Part shown: positions 33,871-41,933 of the stretch, in pieces
Position numbering within the stretch: the stretch's first letter is position 1
Layout: each line of letters begins with the position of its first letter
Assembly: GCA_001417715.1 (NCBI GenBank)
Contig: BBRT01000105.1
Location: 1-53,451, forward strand
DNA: 53,451 bases
DNA from: Candidatus Symbiothrix dinenymphae
GTDB lineage: Bacteria > Bacteroidota > Bacteroidia > Bacteroidales > Azobacteroidaceae
Reading direction: 5' to 3'
Notes under the pieces: model-generated
Told to the model about the DNA's origin: nothing
Database searches by the model: none
The model's input: only the letters and a program-made list of their open reading frames with translations
Position numbers and translations under genes: made by a program

Positions 33871-35622
33871 ATGAAGCACATAAAAACAAAAACACTGATA
33901 ATCAGCCTATTGGTAACCGGTAACTGGTCACTGGTAACTGGTAACTGGTCACTGCTAACTGCCCAAGAAATCGTGTCGCCACTCGACATCCCGCTGCTCC
34001 TAAGCGGCAACTTCGGCGAATTGCGCAATAATCATTTTCATGCGGGCACTGACTTCAAGACCCGGGGTGGCATCGGCGAGCCTGTCAAAGCGGTGCAGGA
34101 TGGGTATGTGTCGCGCATTGGCGTGAGTCCATACGGCTATGGCAACGTGCTCTATTTGGCGCATCCGGATGGCACTGCTTCTGTTTATGGGCATTTGGAC
34201 AAGTTTGTGCCGCGCATTGAGGCTCTTGTGCGCGACAGTCAGTATCGGCGTGAGAGTTTTGCGGTCAATCTGCTGCTGTCGCCGCACGATTTGCCCGTCA
34301 CAAAAGGCGAACGCATCGCTTTGAGCGGCAATACGGGCGGTTCGGGAGGTCCGCATCTGCATTTTGAACTGCGCGATAGCAGCACAGAAGTAACATTCGA
34401 CCCCCTACCCTACCTCAAAAAATATATTTCAGATACACGTGCGCCCGAAATTTCGGGTATTCGCCTGTTTCCGCAGCGGGGGAAAGGCATCGCTAACGGC
34501 AGCACGCGCCCTCTGACCGTTTCGTTGATTAAAAATAAAGCGGGGCAACAGAGCGTGGGGGCTATCACGGCGTGGGGTGTGATTGGCGTGGGGGTCAAGG
34601 CGTACGACTACATGAATCTTACGCACAACATCTACGGCGTGAAAGATATTACACTGAGGGTGGATGGCAAAGAGGCGTATCATGCGGTGATGGACAGGTT
34701 TTCGTTTGCCAATTCGCGTGCGCTCAACAGTTATGTGGATTGGGCGGAGTGGATAGACCACAAACATTTTTTTATGAAATCGTATGTTGAACCGGGTAAT
34801 TTGCTGGGTGTCAATCGTTTATCGACGGATGGACTTCTCGACATCAACGAAGAAAAAACCTACCGCTTGGAATACATCCTGAAAGATGCATACGGCAACA
34901 CCACGCACCTGAACTTCACCATCGAGGGCAAGCAAACGGCTATTCCCGCCGCCAACACTTCCGGCAAGTTTTTTGCCCACAACATCGCCAATGTATATAA
35001 AGGAAACGGCATTTCGCTGCTGATTCCGCACGGAAATTTGTACACCGACATTTATTTTGAGGTGGACACATCAACCGGCTTGTCATCCTACTTTTCACCC
35101 GTTTACACGCTCCGCGAACGGGTGCCGCTACACGACTATTCTCCTCTGACTCTGACAATTACAGACGACGTCTATCCCGACAAATCGAAATATGGTGTGG
35201 TGCAAATCTCTCCCAAAGGCGCAAAAAGTTGGCTGGGAGGCAGTTACAATTTTGGCGGCACCATCACGACAAAAATCCGCGAATTAGGCGCGTTTGCCGT
35301 GATGCTCGATACCGTTCCGCCCATCATCCAATTATTGGAACAAAAGACAAAAAAAGGCACCCGCCGCGACCATATTGCATTCAAAATCACGGACGATTTG
35401 AGCGGTATTAAGTCATACAGGGGTACTGTGGATGAGCATTGGGTGCTTTTTGAATACGATGCCAAGCGAAATTATCTCTATTACAAACACGATGCAACGC
35501 GCTTGGGTAAGCAGCTTGACACTCGTGCCACAAAAGAAATCGTCCGCCCCCAACTGAAATTAGTTGTGACGGACGATGCCGGAAATGAATCGCAATTTAC
35601 TTGCGAATACCCAATTCTTTGA
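33871..35622 (+). CDS. M23 family peptidase (exported)
   Basis: A 583-residue exported zinc peptidase of the lysostaphin/M23 type, expected to act on peptidoglycan cross-links or as a divisome activator. The catalytic domain spans residues 45-180: NHFHAGTDF gives His and Asp ligands, YGHLDKF and HLHFELRD the later histidines. A long C-terminal region follows without a family I recognise. The signal peptide is odd: its core is two copies of VTGNWSL, encoded by a 21-bp tandem repeat at 33912-33953. The 3' end overlaps rpsO by 26 bases in convergent orientation. Confidence 0.9.
   Translation: MKHIKTKTLIISLLVTGNWSLVTGNWSLLTAQEIVSPLDIPLLLSGNFGELRNNHFHAGTDFKTRGGIGEPVKAVQDGYVSRIGVSPYGYGNVLYLAHPDGTASVYGHLDKFVPRIEALVRDSQYRRESFAVNLLLSPHDLPVTKGERIALSGNTGGSGGPHLHFELRDSSTEVTFDPLPYLKKYISDTRAPEISGIRLFPQRGKGIANGSTRPLTVSLIKNKAGQQSVGAITAWGVIGVGVKAYDYMNLTHNIYGVKDITLRVDGKEAYHAVMDRFSFANSRALNSYVDWAEWIDHKHFFMKSYVEPGNLLGVNRLSTDGLLDINEEKTYRLEYILKDAYGNTTHLNFTIEGKQTAIPAANTSGKFFAHNIANVYKGNGISLLIPHGNLYTDIYFEVDTSTGLSSYFSPVYTLRERVPLHDYSPLTLTITDDVYPDKSKYGVVQISPKGAKSWLGGSYNFGGTITTKIRELGAFAVMLDTVPPIIQLLEQKTKKGTRRDHIAFKITDDLSGIKSYRGTVDEHWVLFEYDAKRNYLYYKHDATRLGKQLDTRATKEIVRPQLKLVVTDDAGNESQFTCEYPIL
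33912..33953 (+). repeat. 2 x 21-bp tandem repeat encoding the signal peptide core
   Basis: Two 21-base units (GGTAAC-GGTAACTGGTCACT) differ at one base. Each encodes VTGNWSL in frame. The GGTAACTG motif is also found, reverse-complemented, at 37801-37838. Confidence 0.9.
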
Positions 35623-35866
35623 TAATCTTGCGGTAACGTTCAATGTCGCGTTCTTTCAGGTAGTCCAAAAGGCGACGACGTTTACCAACCAGCATCTTCA
35701 AAGAGCGACTTGTGCTATAATCTTTCTTATTTAACTTGAGATGCTCAGTTAAATGCGAAATACGGTAGGAAAACAAGGCTATCTGACCCTCTGAGGAGCC
35801 GGTATCCGTGTTAGACTTTCCGTACTTGGCGAAGATTTCTTGCTTCTTTTCTGCGTCTAAATACAT
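35597..35866 (-). CDS. rpsO: 30S ribosomal protein S15
   Basis: The primary 16S rRNA-binding protein of the 30S platform. The 89-residue product contains the conserved GSSEGQIALFSYRISHL and HLKLNKKDYSTSRSLKMLVGK-type rRNA-binding region and ends GIRK. The ATG at 35866 gives the normal length; the frame runs further upstream, but the promoter at 35908 excludes this. It converges on the M23 peptidase gene, overlapping its last 26 bases. Confidence 0.97.
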   Translation of the reverse strand: MYLDAEKKQEIFAKYGKSNTDTGSSEGQIALFSYRISHLTEHLKLNKKDYSTSRSLKMLVGKRRRLLDYLKERDIERYRKIIKELGIRK

Positions 35867-35907
35867 AAATTGAATTCTTTTAATTATTATTATTTTTTTA
35901 GCGGGTG

Positions 35908-35915
35908 CAAAGGTA
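35908..35915 (-). promoter_or_regulatory. Promoter of rpsO
   Basis: TACCTTTG on the minus strand lies 41 bases upstream of the rpsO ATG at 35866. Confidence 0.8.
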
Positions 35916-36008
35916 CAACTATTTTTTGAATATACAACAATTTCGTTAATTTTTCGTTTAAATTTGGAATTTTTGGGGATACAATATAATGACAAAGAGG
36001 GACTGATT

Positions 36009-37928
36009 ATGAAATATTTTTTAGTAGCAGGCGAGGCGAGCGGCGATTTACACGCATCCAATCTGATGCGGGAATTGATGGTGCAGGACAAGGCGGCGGA
36101 GTTTCGCTTCTTTGGCGGCGACCTCATGCAGGCGGTGGGAGGCACGTTGGTCAGGCATTATCGCGATATGGCATATATGGGCATTATCCCCGTGTTGATG
36201 CACCTGCGGGAGATTTTGGCGAATGGCAAACTATGCCAACAAAGCATTCGCGACTACCGCCCCGATGTGGTGATTTTTGTGGATTACCCCGGCTTTAACC
36301 TCCCGATGGCAAAATTTGTGAAAACGCAACTCCACATCCCCACCATATATTATATATCGCCAAAAATCTGGGCGTGGAAGAGTTACCGCATCCGCGACAT
36401 CCGAAAATACGTCGATAAAATGCTCTGCATCCTGCCCTTTGAGGTAGATTTTTACAAAAAATACAATTACGCGGTCGATTATGTGGGCAACCCAACGGTG
36501 GACGAAATTGCCGCCCGCAACCACCAAAACGAAACATTTGAAGCATTCCAACAAGCAAACCACCTGCAGAACAAACCAATCATAGCCCTCCTGGCAGGCA
36601 GTCGCAAGCAAGAAATCAAAGGCAACCTGCCAACGATGCTTGCCGCCGCCGCTGCTTATCCCAACTATCAGGCGGTCATCGCCGGTGCGCCGGGCATTGA
36701 TGCCGACTACTATCGCCTCGTCATAGACCGTCATTGCGGGCTTGACCGTCATTGCGGGCTTGATCGTCATTGCGGGCTTGACCGTCATTGCGGGCTTGAC
36801 CCGCAACCCCCTGCCATTCCTGTCATTTTCGGACAAACCTACCGCCTCCTCCAGCAATCCCAAGCAGCCTTAGTAACCTCCGGCACCGCCACGCTGGAAA
36901 CCGCCCTGCTGCGTGTGCCACAGACGGTGTGCTATAAATGGAAACTTAAGCGCACAGCAACATGGGTGTTCAAACATCTCTTTAAGTGCAAATACATCTC
37001 GTTGGTCAATCTGATTGCCAACAAAACAGTAGTCCAAGAACTGTTTGGAGCCACTTTTTCGACAGAAAACATCCGCACCGAATTGGGCTTATTGCTCAAC
37101 GACACGCCCTACCGCCAAGCAATGTTGGATAATTATGATGCTATGATTGCGAAGTTGGGGACTGTGGGCGCGTCCGAAAAAGCGGCAAAAGTAATTACGA
37201 CCGGCAATGGCATATTTCGATTCAAGCAATTTTCCGTGCAGCACGATTTGTGCGCTATGAAGGTGGGCACGGATGGCGTGCTTTTGGGCGCGTGGGCGGG
37301 AGCAATTACGGATTTGCAGCGGGTTTTGGATGTTGGTTGCGGTTCGGGGGTGATTGCTCTGATGTTGGCGCAGAAAATGCAAAAGGCTGAGATTGATGCT
37401 ATCGACATCGACGAAAATGCTTACAACCAGACCGTTATAAACTTCAAAAACGCGCCTTTTGATGACAAGCTAACCGCCATTCACGGCGATTTTCGCACAT
37501 TCGCACCCACGCAAAAATACGACTTGATAGTGTCCAATCCGCCCTATTTTGTGGATTCATTACCATCGCCCAATGCCGAACGCACCATCGCACGACATGC
37601 CAATACGCTATCTTACAGCGACTTAATACAGCACAGTGCAACAATGCTCGCCGAAAACGGGCGTATTGCCCTGATTTTGCCCTTTGAAGCCTTCGACACC
37701 ATCCAATCGCTCGCCGAAGCAAACGGCTTGACACTGACCCGCAAAACGGTTGTCCGCCCCAAAACCGGCGCACCACCCAAACGCATTTTGCTGGAATACA
37801 GTTATCAGTTACCAGTTACCAGTTACCAATTATCTGAGGATGAGTTGGTTATAGAGAAGGATGCGGGTGTGTTTAGCGATGCGTATGTTGCTTTGACTAA
37901 GGATTTTTATTTAAATTTCCCCGAATGA
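36009..37928 (+). CDS. lpxB: Fused lipid A disaccharide synthase and TrmN6-type methyltransferase
   Basis: One 639-residue frame joins two enzymes. Residues 1-395 are LpxB, which condenses UDP-diacylglucosamine with lipid X in lipid A synthesis: VAGEASGDLHASNLM, YISPKIWAWKSYRI, VTSGTATLETALL. Residues from about 400 are a TrmN6-type methyltransferase for tRNA-Val A37: FRFKQFSVQHDLCAMKVGTD, SAM motif VLDVGCGSGVIALML, catalytic VSNPPYF. LpxB ends and TrmN6 begins with no stop and no in-frame ATG. LpxB also carries an insertion of four DRHCGL units from a DNA repeat, and the TrmN6 tail (SYQLPVTSYQL) is repeat-derived. The ATG at 36009 starts the conserved MKYFLVAGE. Confidence 0.9.
   Translation: MKYFLVAGEASGDLHASNLMRELMVQDKAAEFRFFGGDLMQAVGGTLVRHYRDMAYMGIIPVLMHLREILANGKLCQQSIRDYRPDVVIFVDYPGFNLPMAKFVKTQLHIPTIYYISPKIWAWKSYRIRDIRKYVDKMLCILPFEVDFYKKYNYAVDYVGNPTVDEIAARNHQNETFEAFQQANHLQNKPIIALLAGSRKQEIKGNLPTMLAAAAAYPNYQAVIAGAPGIDADYYRLVIDRHCGLDRHCGLDRHCGLDRHCGLDPQPPAIPVIFGQTYRLLQQSQAALVTSGTATLETALLRVPQTVCYKWKLKRTATWVFKHLFKCKYISLVNLIANKTVVQELFGATFSTENIRTELGLLLNDTPYRQAMLDNYDAMIAKLGTVGASEKAAKVITTGNGIFRFKQFSVQHDLCAMKVGTDGVLLGAWAGAITDLQRVLDVGCGSGVIALMLAQKMQKAEIDAIDIDENAYNQTVINFKNAPFDDKLTAIHGDFRTFAPTQKYDLIVSNPPYFVDSLPSPNAERTIARHANTLSYSDLIQHSATMLAENGRIALILPFEAFDTIQSLAEANGLTLTRKTVVRPKTGAPPKRILLEYSYQLPVTSYQLSEDELVIEKDAGVFSDAYVALTKDFYLNFPE
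36726..36797 (+). repeat. 4 x 18-bp in-frame tandem repeat inside lpxB
   Basis: Four units of GACCGTCATTGCGGGCTT (third has one change) directly followed by the remainder of the dispersed repeat, GACCCGCAACCCC. Each unit encodes DRHCGL. 18 is a multiple of three, so changes in copy number keep the frame. Confidence 0.95.
37801..37838. repeat. CAGTTAC repeat in the 3' part of the trmN6 segment
   Basis: CAGTTACCAGTTACCAGTTA is the reverse complement of the GGTAACTG motif seen at 33912-33953. It encodes SYQLPVTSYQL near the end of the methyltransferase. Confidence 0.75.
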
Positions 37929-39187
37929 AAAATATCTTGATTTTGTGTGATGCCTTTCCCCCTGCTTTTGCCCCACGAGTTGGTTATTTGTGCCGGTATT
38001 TGCCGTCGCTTGGGTGGAATCCTATTGTGGTTACAGAAAATCAAACGGAACAAATGTACTCGCATTTAACTAAAAATGAGAACGTTACTTATGTAAACTT
38101 TTTTCTTAATCGTAATAATCAATTTTCCAAATTAAGATATTTTTTTGTTTTTATGGCTGACTACTTGTTTGGCTACAAAAAACGAATCATCAAAAAACAG
38201 GCGAACAAGGTTCTCAAACGCAACAATATAGCACTTATTTTATCCAGCAATTCGTTTCAGACTTACTTTGCCAAAGCCGCTCAGGAATTGAGCGAAGAAT
38301 ACCACATTCCGTTTATTTCGGACATTAGAGACATTTTCGAACAATTTCCAAATAATGAATACACCAGCAAATTATTGATTAAATCCAGTAAAATCAATGA
38401 GTTGATTGCAAAAAAAAATCAAAATCGTCTTATTCGGCAGCGAAACAAAGTTTTGCAACAAGCCAACGCGGTTATTACAGTTTCCGACTGGCATAAGCAA
38501 TTTTTACAAAAATTCAATCCAAACGTTACTCTAATTTTCAACGGATTTGACCCGGAACTGTTTGATTACAAAGAAATTAAAACGGAACAATTTCGAATTA
38601 CCTACGCCGGTAGAATAGAAAGCCTTGCGGTAAAAAATCCCACTTTACTTTTTCAGGCTATTAAACGCTTATCTATCAATAATTTAATTGACAAAAAGAC
38701 AGTTAGATTAGATTTTTATTTGATTAATGAAAGTTCAAAACAAATTATTCAATCGCTTGCCAATGAGCATGATATAAATGATTTTGTGTCTGTTTTTGGT
38801 ACAATCCAAAATTCAGAAGTACCGGATATTTTGAACAAAAGCTCCGTTTTGCTCGCCTTGGCGAACAAAACCACCGACGAGCATTCTCCCAAAGGGATTG
38901 TTGGCACAAAATTGTTTGAATACTTGGCGGTTGAAAAGCCCATTTTATGTGTCACAAACGATGAAGGCATCATGGCGGAAATCATAAGTAATTCAAATGC
39001 AGGCATTTCTGCCTCAACTGTGGAAGAAGTTGCCGATTTTATCTTGGCTAAATTTCAAGAATGGCAAGCTCAAGGTGCTACACACCAGAGAGTTAACAAA
39101 GATTACATCCAACAATTTTCCAGAGCAAAGCAGGCGCAACAATTTGGTAACGTTTTTTCAAACATCGTAAAACAACAACAAAAATGA
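37925..39187 (+). CDS. Glycosyltransferase, GT4-like (GT-B fold)
   Basis: A 420-residue cytoplasmic glycosyltransferase of the GT-B type. It begins ILILCDAFPPAFAPRVGYL, a common GT4 opening. The C-terminal donor domain has ITYAGRIESLAVKNPTLLF and the acidic region FEYLAVEKPILCVTNDEG. It probably builds a surface polysaccharide or modifies lipid A core. It overlaps the lpxB-trmN6 gene by 4 bases and the next gene by 4 bases, indicating a tight operon with a radical SAM enzyme. It is more AT-rich than lpxB. Confidence 0.88.
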   Translation: MKNILILCDAFPPAFAPRVGYLCRYLPSLGWNPIVVTENQTEQMYSHLTKNENVTYVNFFLNRNNQFSKLRYFFVFMADYLFGYKKRIIKKQANKVLKRNNIALILSSNSFQTYFAKAAQELSEEYHIPFISDIRDIFEQFPNNEYTSKLLIKSSKINELIAKKNQNRLIRQRNKVLQQANAVITVSDWHKQFLQKFNPNVTLIFNGFDPELFDYKEIKTEQFRITYAGRIESLAVKNPTLLFQAIKRLSINNLIDKKTVRLDFYLINESSKQIIQSLANEHDINDFVSVFGTIQNSEVPDILNKSSVLLALANKTTDEHSPKGIVGTKLFEYLAVEKPILCVTNDEGIMAEIISNSNAGISASTVEEVADFILAKFQEWQAQGATHQRVNKDYIQQFSRAKQAQQFGNVFSNIVKQQQK

Positions 39188-40071
39188 TAAATAGCATCAA
39201 AAAACACATCCCTCAGTGGCTTATACTTGCACGCCGCAAGGTATTATTGTTTCTAAAAGTGTTTACCAAACAAAATTTGCAACGCAAACGGATGATACCG
39301 ATTTTGCACATTCATCTTGCCGACCATTGCAATTTAAATTGCAAAGGATGCGACAATTTTTCGCCGATTTCACCGAAAGTTTTTGCTGATATTTCCGTGT
39401 TTGAGAAAGATTGTGCGCGGATTTCAACCCTCACTAACGGCAAAATCGGCGAGATGCAACTGTTGGGCGGCGAGCCTTTGCTGCATAGGCAAACAGTTGA
39501 TTTTTTGGCGATTGCGCGAAAATATTTTCCAACGGTACCGATTAAAATTGTTACCAATGGCGTTTTGTTACCTCAGCAGACTGATGAGTTTTGGAAAAGT
39601 TGTGTAGAAAATCGTATTGAGATAGTTGTGACCAAGTACCCAATTAGCACGGACTATGATGCCATTAGAAACTTGGCAAGAGCCAAAGGCGTGGCGTTTT
39701 CGTTTTACGGCAACACCGAATTTGTGACTAAAACCTTGCAATGTATTCCACTTGACCTGCATGGCAAGCAAGATGCTACCGGTAGTTTTTTGCGTTGCAA
39801 CAGGGCAAATCACTGTGTCGCATTAGACAACGGCAAACTATACACCTGCTCGCTTATCCCGTATATAAAATACTTCAATACCCGTTTTGGGAAAAACCTC
39901 ACCATCTCCAATAACGATTTTTTGGATATTTACAACATTAAAAATCAGGATGAAATATTGGATTTTCTATGCAAACCGATGCCTTTTTGCAGATATTGCA
40001 ACATAAAAGGCATCATCAACAATGTAGAGTATGGAATTTCAAAACAAGAGATAACAGAATGGACGATATAA
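39184..40071 (+). CDS. Radical SAM domain protein
   Basis: A 295-residue radical SAM enzyme. The 4Fe-4S cluster motif is LADHCNLNCKGCDNF (CxxxCxxC). The SAM-binding GGEP motif appears as LLGGEPLLHR, and IKIVTNGVLL fits the next strand. Further cysteines near residues 200-220 (LRCNRANHCVALDNGKLYTC) and 270 (FCRYCNIKG) suggest an auxiliary SPASM/twitch-like cluster. Substrate unknown; the link to a glycosyltransferase and lpxB points to a cell-surface product. It starts inside the end of the glycosyltransferase gene (ATGA). Confidence 0.9.
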   Translation: MINSIKKHIPQWLILARRKVLLFLKVFTKQNLQRKRMIPILHIHLADHCNLNCKGCDNFSPISPKVFADISVFEKDCARISTLTNGKIGEMQLLGGEPLLHRQTVDFLAIARKYFPTVPIKIVTNGVLLPQQTDEFWKSCVENRIEIVVTKYPISTDYDAIRNLARAKGVAFSFYGNTEFVTKTLQCIPLDLHGKQDATGSFLRCNRANHCVALDNGKLYTCSLIPYIKYFNTRFGKNLTISNNDFLDIYNIKNQDEILDFLCKPMPFCRYCNIKGIINNVEYGISKQEITEWTI

Positions 40072-40081
40072 TTTATCAAGC

Positions 40082-41005
40082 ATGAAAAAAAGAGGCATCT
40101 ACGGCATGGCACTGCTCTGCGTCATCATCTGGGGCACCACTTTCGTATCAACCAAAGTGCTGATTAACAACGGATTGACCCCTTCGGAGATTTTCTTTCT
40201 GCGCTTCATCATGGCATACATCGGTATGCTGTTTATTGCACCGCCCAAATTTTCCAAACACATCAATTGGCGGGATGAGGGGCTGTTTGTCATCGGCGGA
40301 CTGACGGGCGGGTCGCTCTATTTCTTAGCCGAAAACACGGCTTTGCAACTGACCCAAACCTCCAATGTGTCGCTCCTTGTAGCCACAACGCCCATCCTGA
40401 CCGCCCTCGTGATGCGCATCGCCGACAAAAACGCCAAAATCAAGCGAAACCTCATCATCGGCTCGTGCATCGCATTGGTCGGCGTGGCATTCGTGGTGTT
40501 CAACGGGCAAGCGGTGCTACACGTGTCGCCAATGGGCGACTTCTTAGCAATCGCAGCCTCCCTCTTGTGGGCGTTCTACGGATTGGCAATCAAGCAGTTA
40601 GGCAACAGATACTCCACTTTCATCATCACGCGCAAAGTGTTTTTCTACGGACTGCTGACCATCCTGCCGATGTTCCTCCGGGGATTAGGGGGAGAAAACG
40701 GATTAGGACAATCACAAGAGTCGCCCCTCTGTCATTGCGGGCTTGACCTGCAATCCCCCGCCATCAACGCAGAAGTGCTCTTCAACCTACTCTACCTCGG
40801 CATCGCCGCCTCGCTGATTTGCTACCTGTTGTGGAACAAAGTGGTGGAACAATTGGGCGCATTGCGAGCGTCCAACTTCATCTACATCGTGCCGCTCACC
40901 TCCTTAATCACCGCCTCCATAGTGCTCAGCGAGACAATCACCCCCGTTGCAATGATTGGTGCTGCATTTATTCTGCTGGGCGTTTATTGGGCAGAGCGCG
41001 GGTGA
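40082..41005 (+). CDS. EamA family transporter (DMT superfamily)
   Basis: A 307-residue membrane protein with about ten helices in two EamA halves. The first half opens GIYGMALLCVIIWGTTFVS and contains a conserved FLRFIMAYIG; the second half includes LASNFIYIVPLTSLITASIV-like helices and ends LGVYWAERG. Such transporters export metabolites; the substrate is unknown. A dispersed repeat at 40731-40757 encodes the stretch CHCGLDLQSPAI in a loop after helix six, in frame. It lies 10 bases after the radical SAM gene. Confidence 0.9.
   Translation: MKKRGIYGMALLCVIIWGTTFVSTKVLINNGLTPSEIFFLRFIMAYIGMLFIAPPKFSKHINWRDEGLFVIGGLTGGSLYFLAENTALQLTQTSNVSLLVATTPILTALVMRIADKNAKIKRNLIIGSCIALVGVAFVVFNGQAVLHVSPMGDFLAIAASLLWAFYGLAIKQLGNRYSTFIITRKVFFYGLLTILPMFLRGLGGENGLGQSQESPLCHCGLDLQSPAINAEVLFNLLYLGIAASLICYLLWNKVVEQLGALRASNFIYIVPLTSLITASIVLSETITPVAMIGAAFILLGVYWAERG
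40731..40757 (+). repeat. Repeat copy inside the EamA gene, in frame
   Basis: GTCATTGCGGGCTTGACC, TGCAATCCCC: one copy of the family, encoding CHCGLDLQSP in a loop between predicted helices. Confidence 0.9.
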
Positions 41006-41026
41006 TGGTGTCTTTCAGCTCGAGCC

Positions 41027-41075
41027 GTCATTGCGGGCTTGACCCGCAATCCCCTGAAAAAACGCCAAATGTTGC
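41027..41075 (+). repeat. Long repeat copy after the EamA gene
   Basis: GTCATTGCGGGCTTGACCC, CGCAATCCCCTGAAAAA and GCCAAATGTTG. The last part is shared with the loop between the arms at 19775-19876 (reverse-complemented), so the repeat unit extends beyond the palindromic core to about 50 bases. Confidence 0.85.
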
Positions 41076-41110
41076 GCAACATTCGGCTGGAAAATATTGT
41101 GCGTGTGCCG

Positions 41111-41157
41111 CTATCCACGGCCAAGAAACCTCATGCCGTTCTGCTCGCATCCCGTAG
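41111..41157 (+). repeat. 47-bp direct repeat, left of the AbiE pair
   Basis: CTATCCAC-GCCAAGAAACC... to CCCGTAG. It matches 43000-43046 at 46 of 47 positions in direct orientation. The gene-free stretch 41006-41330 holds this repeat, the dispersed repeat at 41027, the palindrome at 41150 and the promoter at 41263. Confidence 0.97.
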
Positions 41158-41185
41158 ATAAAGTCAAATGACTTTATCTACGGGA
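41150..41185. repeat. Perfect 17-bp palindrome with AA loop
   Basis: TCCCGTAGATAAAGTCA and TGACTTTATCTACGGGA are exact reverse complements. The outer CCCGTAG is shared with the hairpin family at 42950-43430. Confidence 0.95.
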
Positions 41186-41262
41186 CAAGGAGCAAGAGCC
41201 AAATGGTATGATTGAATTTATGTGGGCATTTAAAATAATGTTGTTTATTTCAAAAAAAGTAG

Positions 41263-41270
41263 TACCTTTG
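41263..41270 (+). promoter_or_regulatory. Promoter of the AbiEi/AbiEii pair
   Basis: TACCTTTG lies 60 bases upstream of the AbiEi ATG at 41331, with a -33 TTG 19 bases before it. This supports the start at 41331, since the longer frame starts only 27 bases after the -7 element. Confidence 0.75.
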
Positions 41271-41330
41271 CAGTGGTAATTTTGTCGCGAAAAATGCGTG
41301 TATTCGCGACAAAAAACAAGAGAAAACAAT

Positions 41331-41933
41331 ATGGAAGGAATTGATAATAAAATACTTAATAGAATAAAAAAATGCGGTAGGGGTAAAGAATATTTTGCTG
41401 CTGATTTTTCCGCTTACGGCGAGGCAAATTCTGTCAGAAAAGCATTGGAAAGGTTGGTAAAAAGACAAATGCTTATTCGTTTGGCGCGCGGCATATATTT
41501 TTATCCCAAAATTGATAAAAAATACGGTTGGGGCATTTTGTATCCTTCGTGGGACGAGGTGGCATACGCTATTGCCAAACGTGACAAAGCGCGTATTGTT
41601 CCGACAGGATTGTACGCACTTAACCGTTTGGGGCTATCCACGCAAGTGCCAATGAATTTTGTGTATTTGACCGACGGTACGCCACGCAGAATAAATACCG
41701 GCAAAGGCAAAGGTATTTTATTCAAACATACGGCTCCGAAAAACTTGGCTTTTCAAAACGAATTGGCAATGTTAATCACTTTTGCATTAAAGGAAATCAC
41801 GCAAGAAAGAGTTACACAAGAGCATTTGAACACGATAAAATTGCTTTTGCAGCAAGTGCCGAAAGAGCAAATAATGAATGATGCCAAACTTATGCCGGCA
41901 TGGATTAAATCACTGATAATAAAACTAATATGA
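41331..41933 (+). CDS. AbiEi-type antitoxin (DUF6088-like)
   Basis: A 200-residue antitoxin/repressor of the AbiE (type IV) system. An N-terminal winged-helix region (residues 1-60, SVRKALERLVKRQMLIRL then ARGIYFYPKID) is followed by a C-terminal domain (VPTGLYALNRLGLSTQVPMN). AbiEi proteins repress their own operon and protect against the toxin without direct contact. The gene overlaps the toxin by 4 bases. The pair sits between 47-bp direct repeats. Confidence 0.88.
   Translation: MEGIDNKILNRIKKCGRGKEYFAADFSAYGEANSVRKALERLVKRQMLIRLARGIYFYPKIDKKYGWGILYPSWDEVAYAIAKRDKARIVPTGLYALNRLGLSTQVPMNFVYLTDGTPRRINTGKGKGILFKHTAPKNLAFQNELAMLITFALKEITQERVTQEHLNTIKLLLQQVPKEQIMNDAKLMPAWIKSLIIKLI

Noticed and set aside
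36726..36797. Regular 18-bp repeats as a CRISPR array
   Set aside because: The units are directly adjacent with no spacers and lie in frame in lpxB; no cas gene is nearby.
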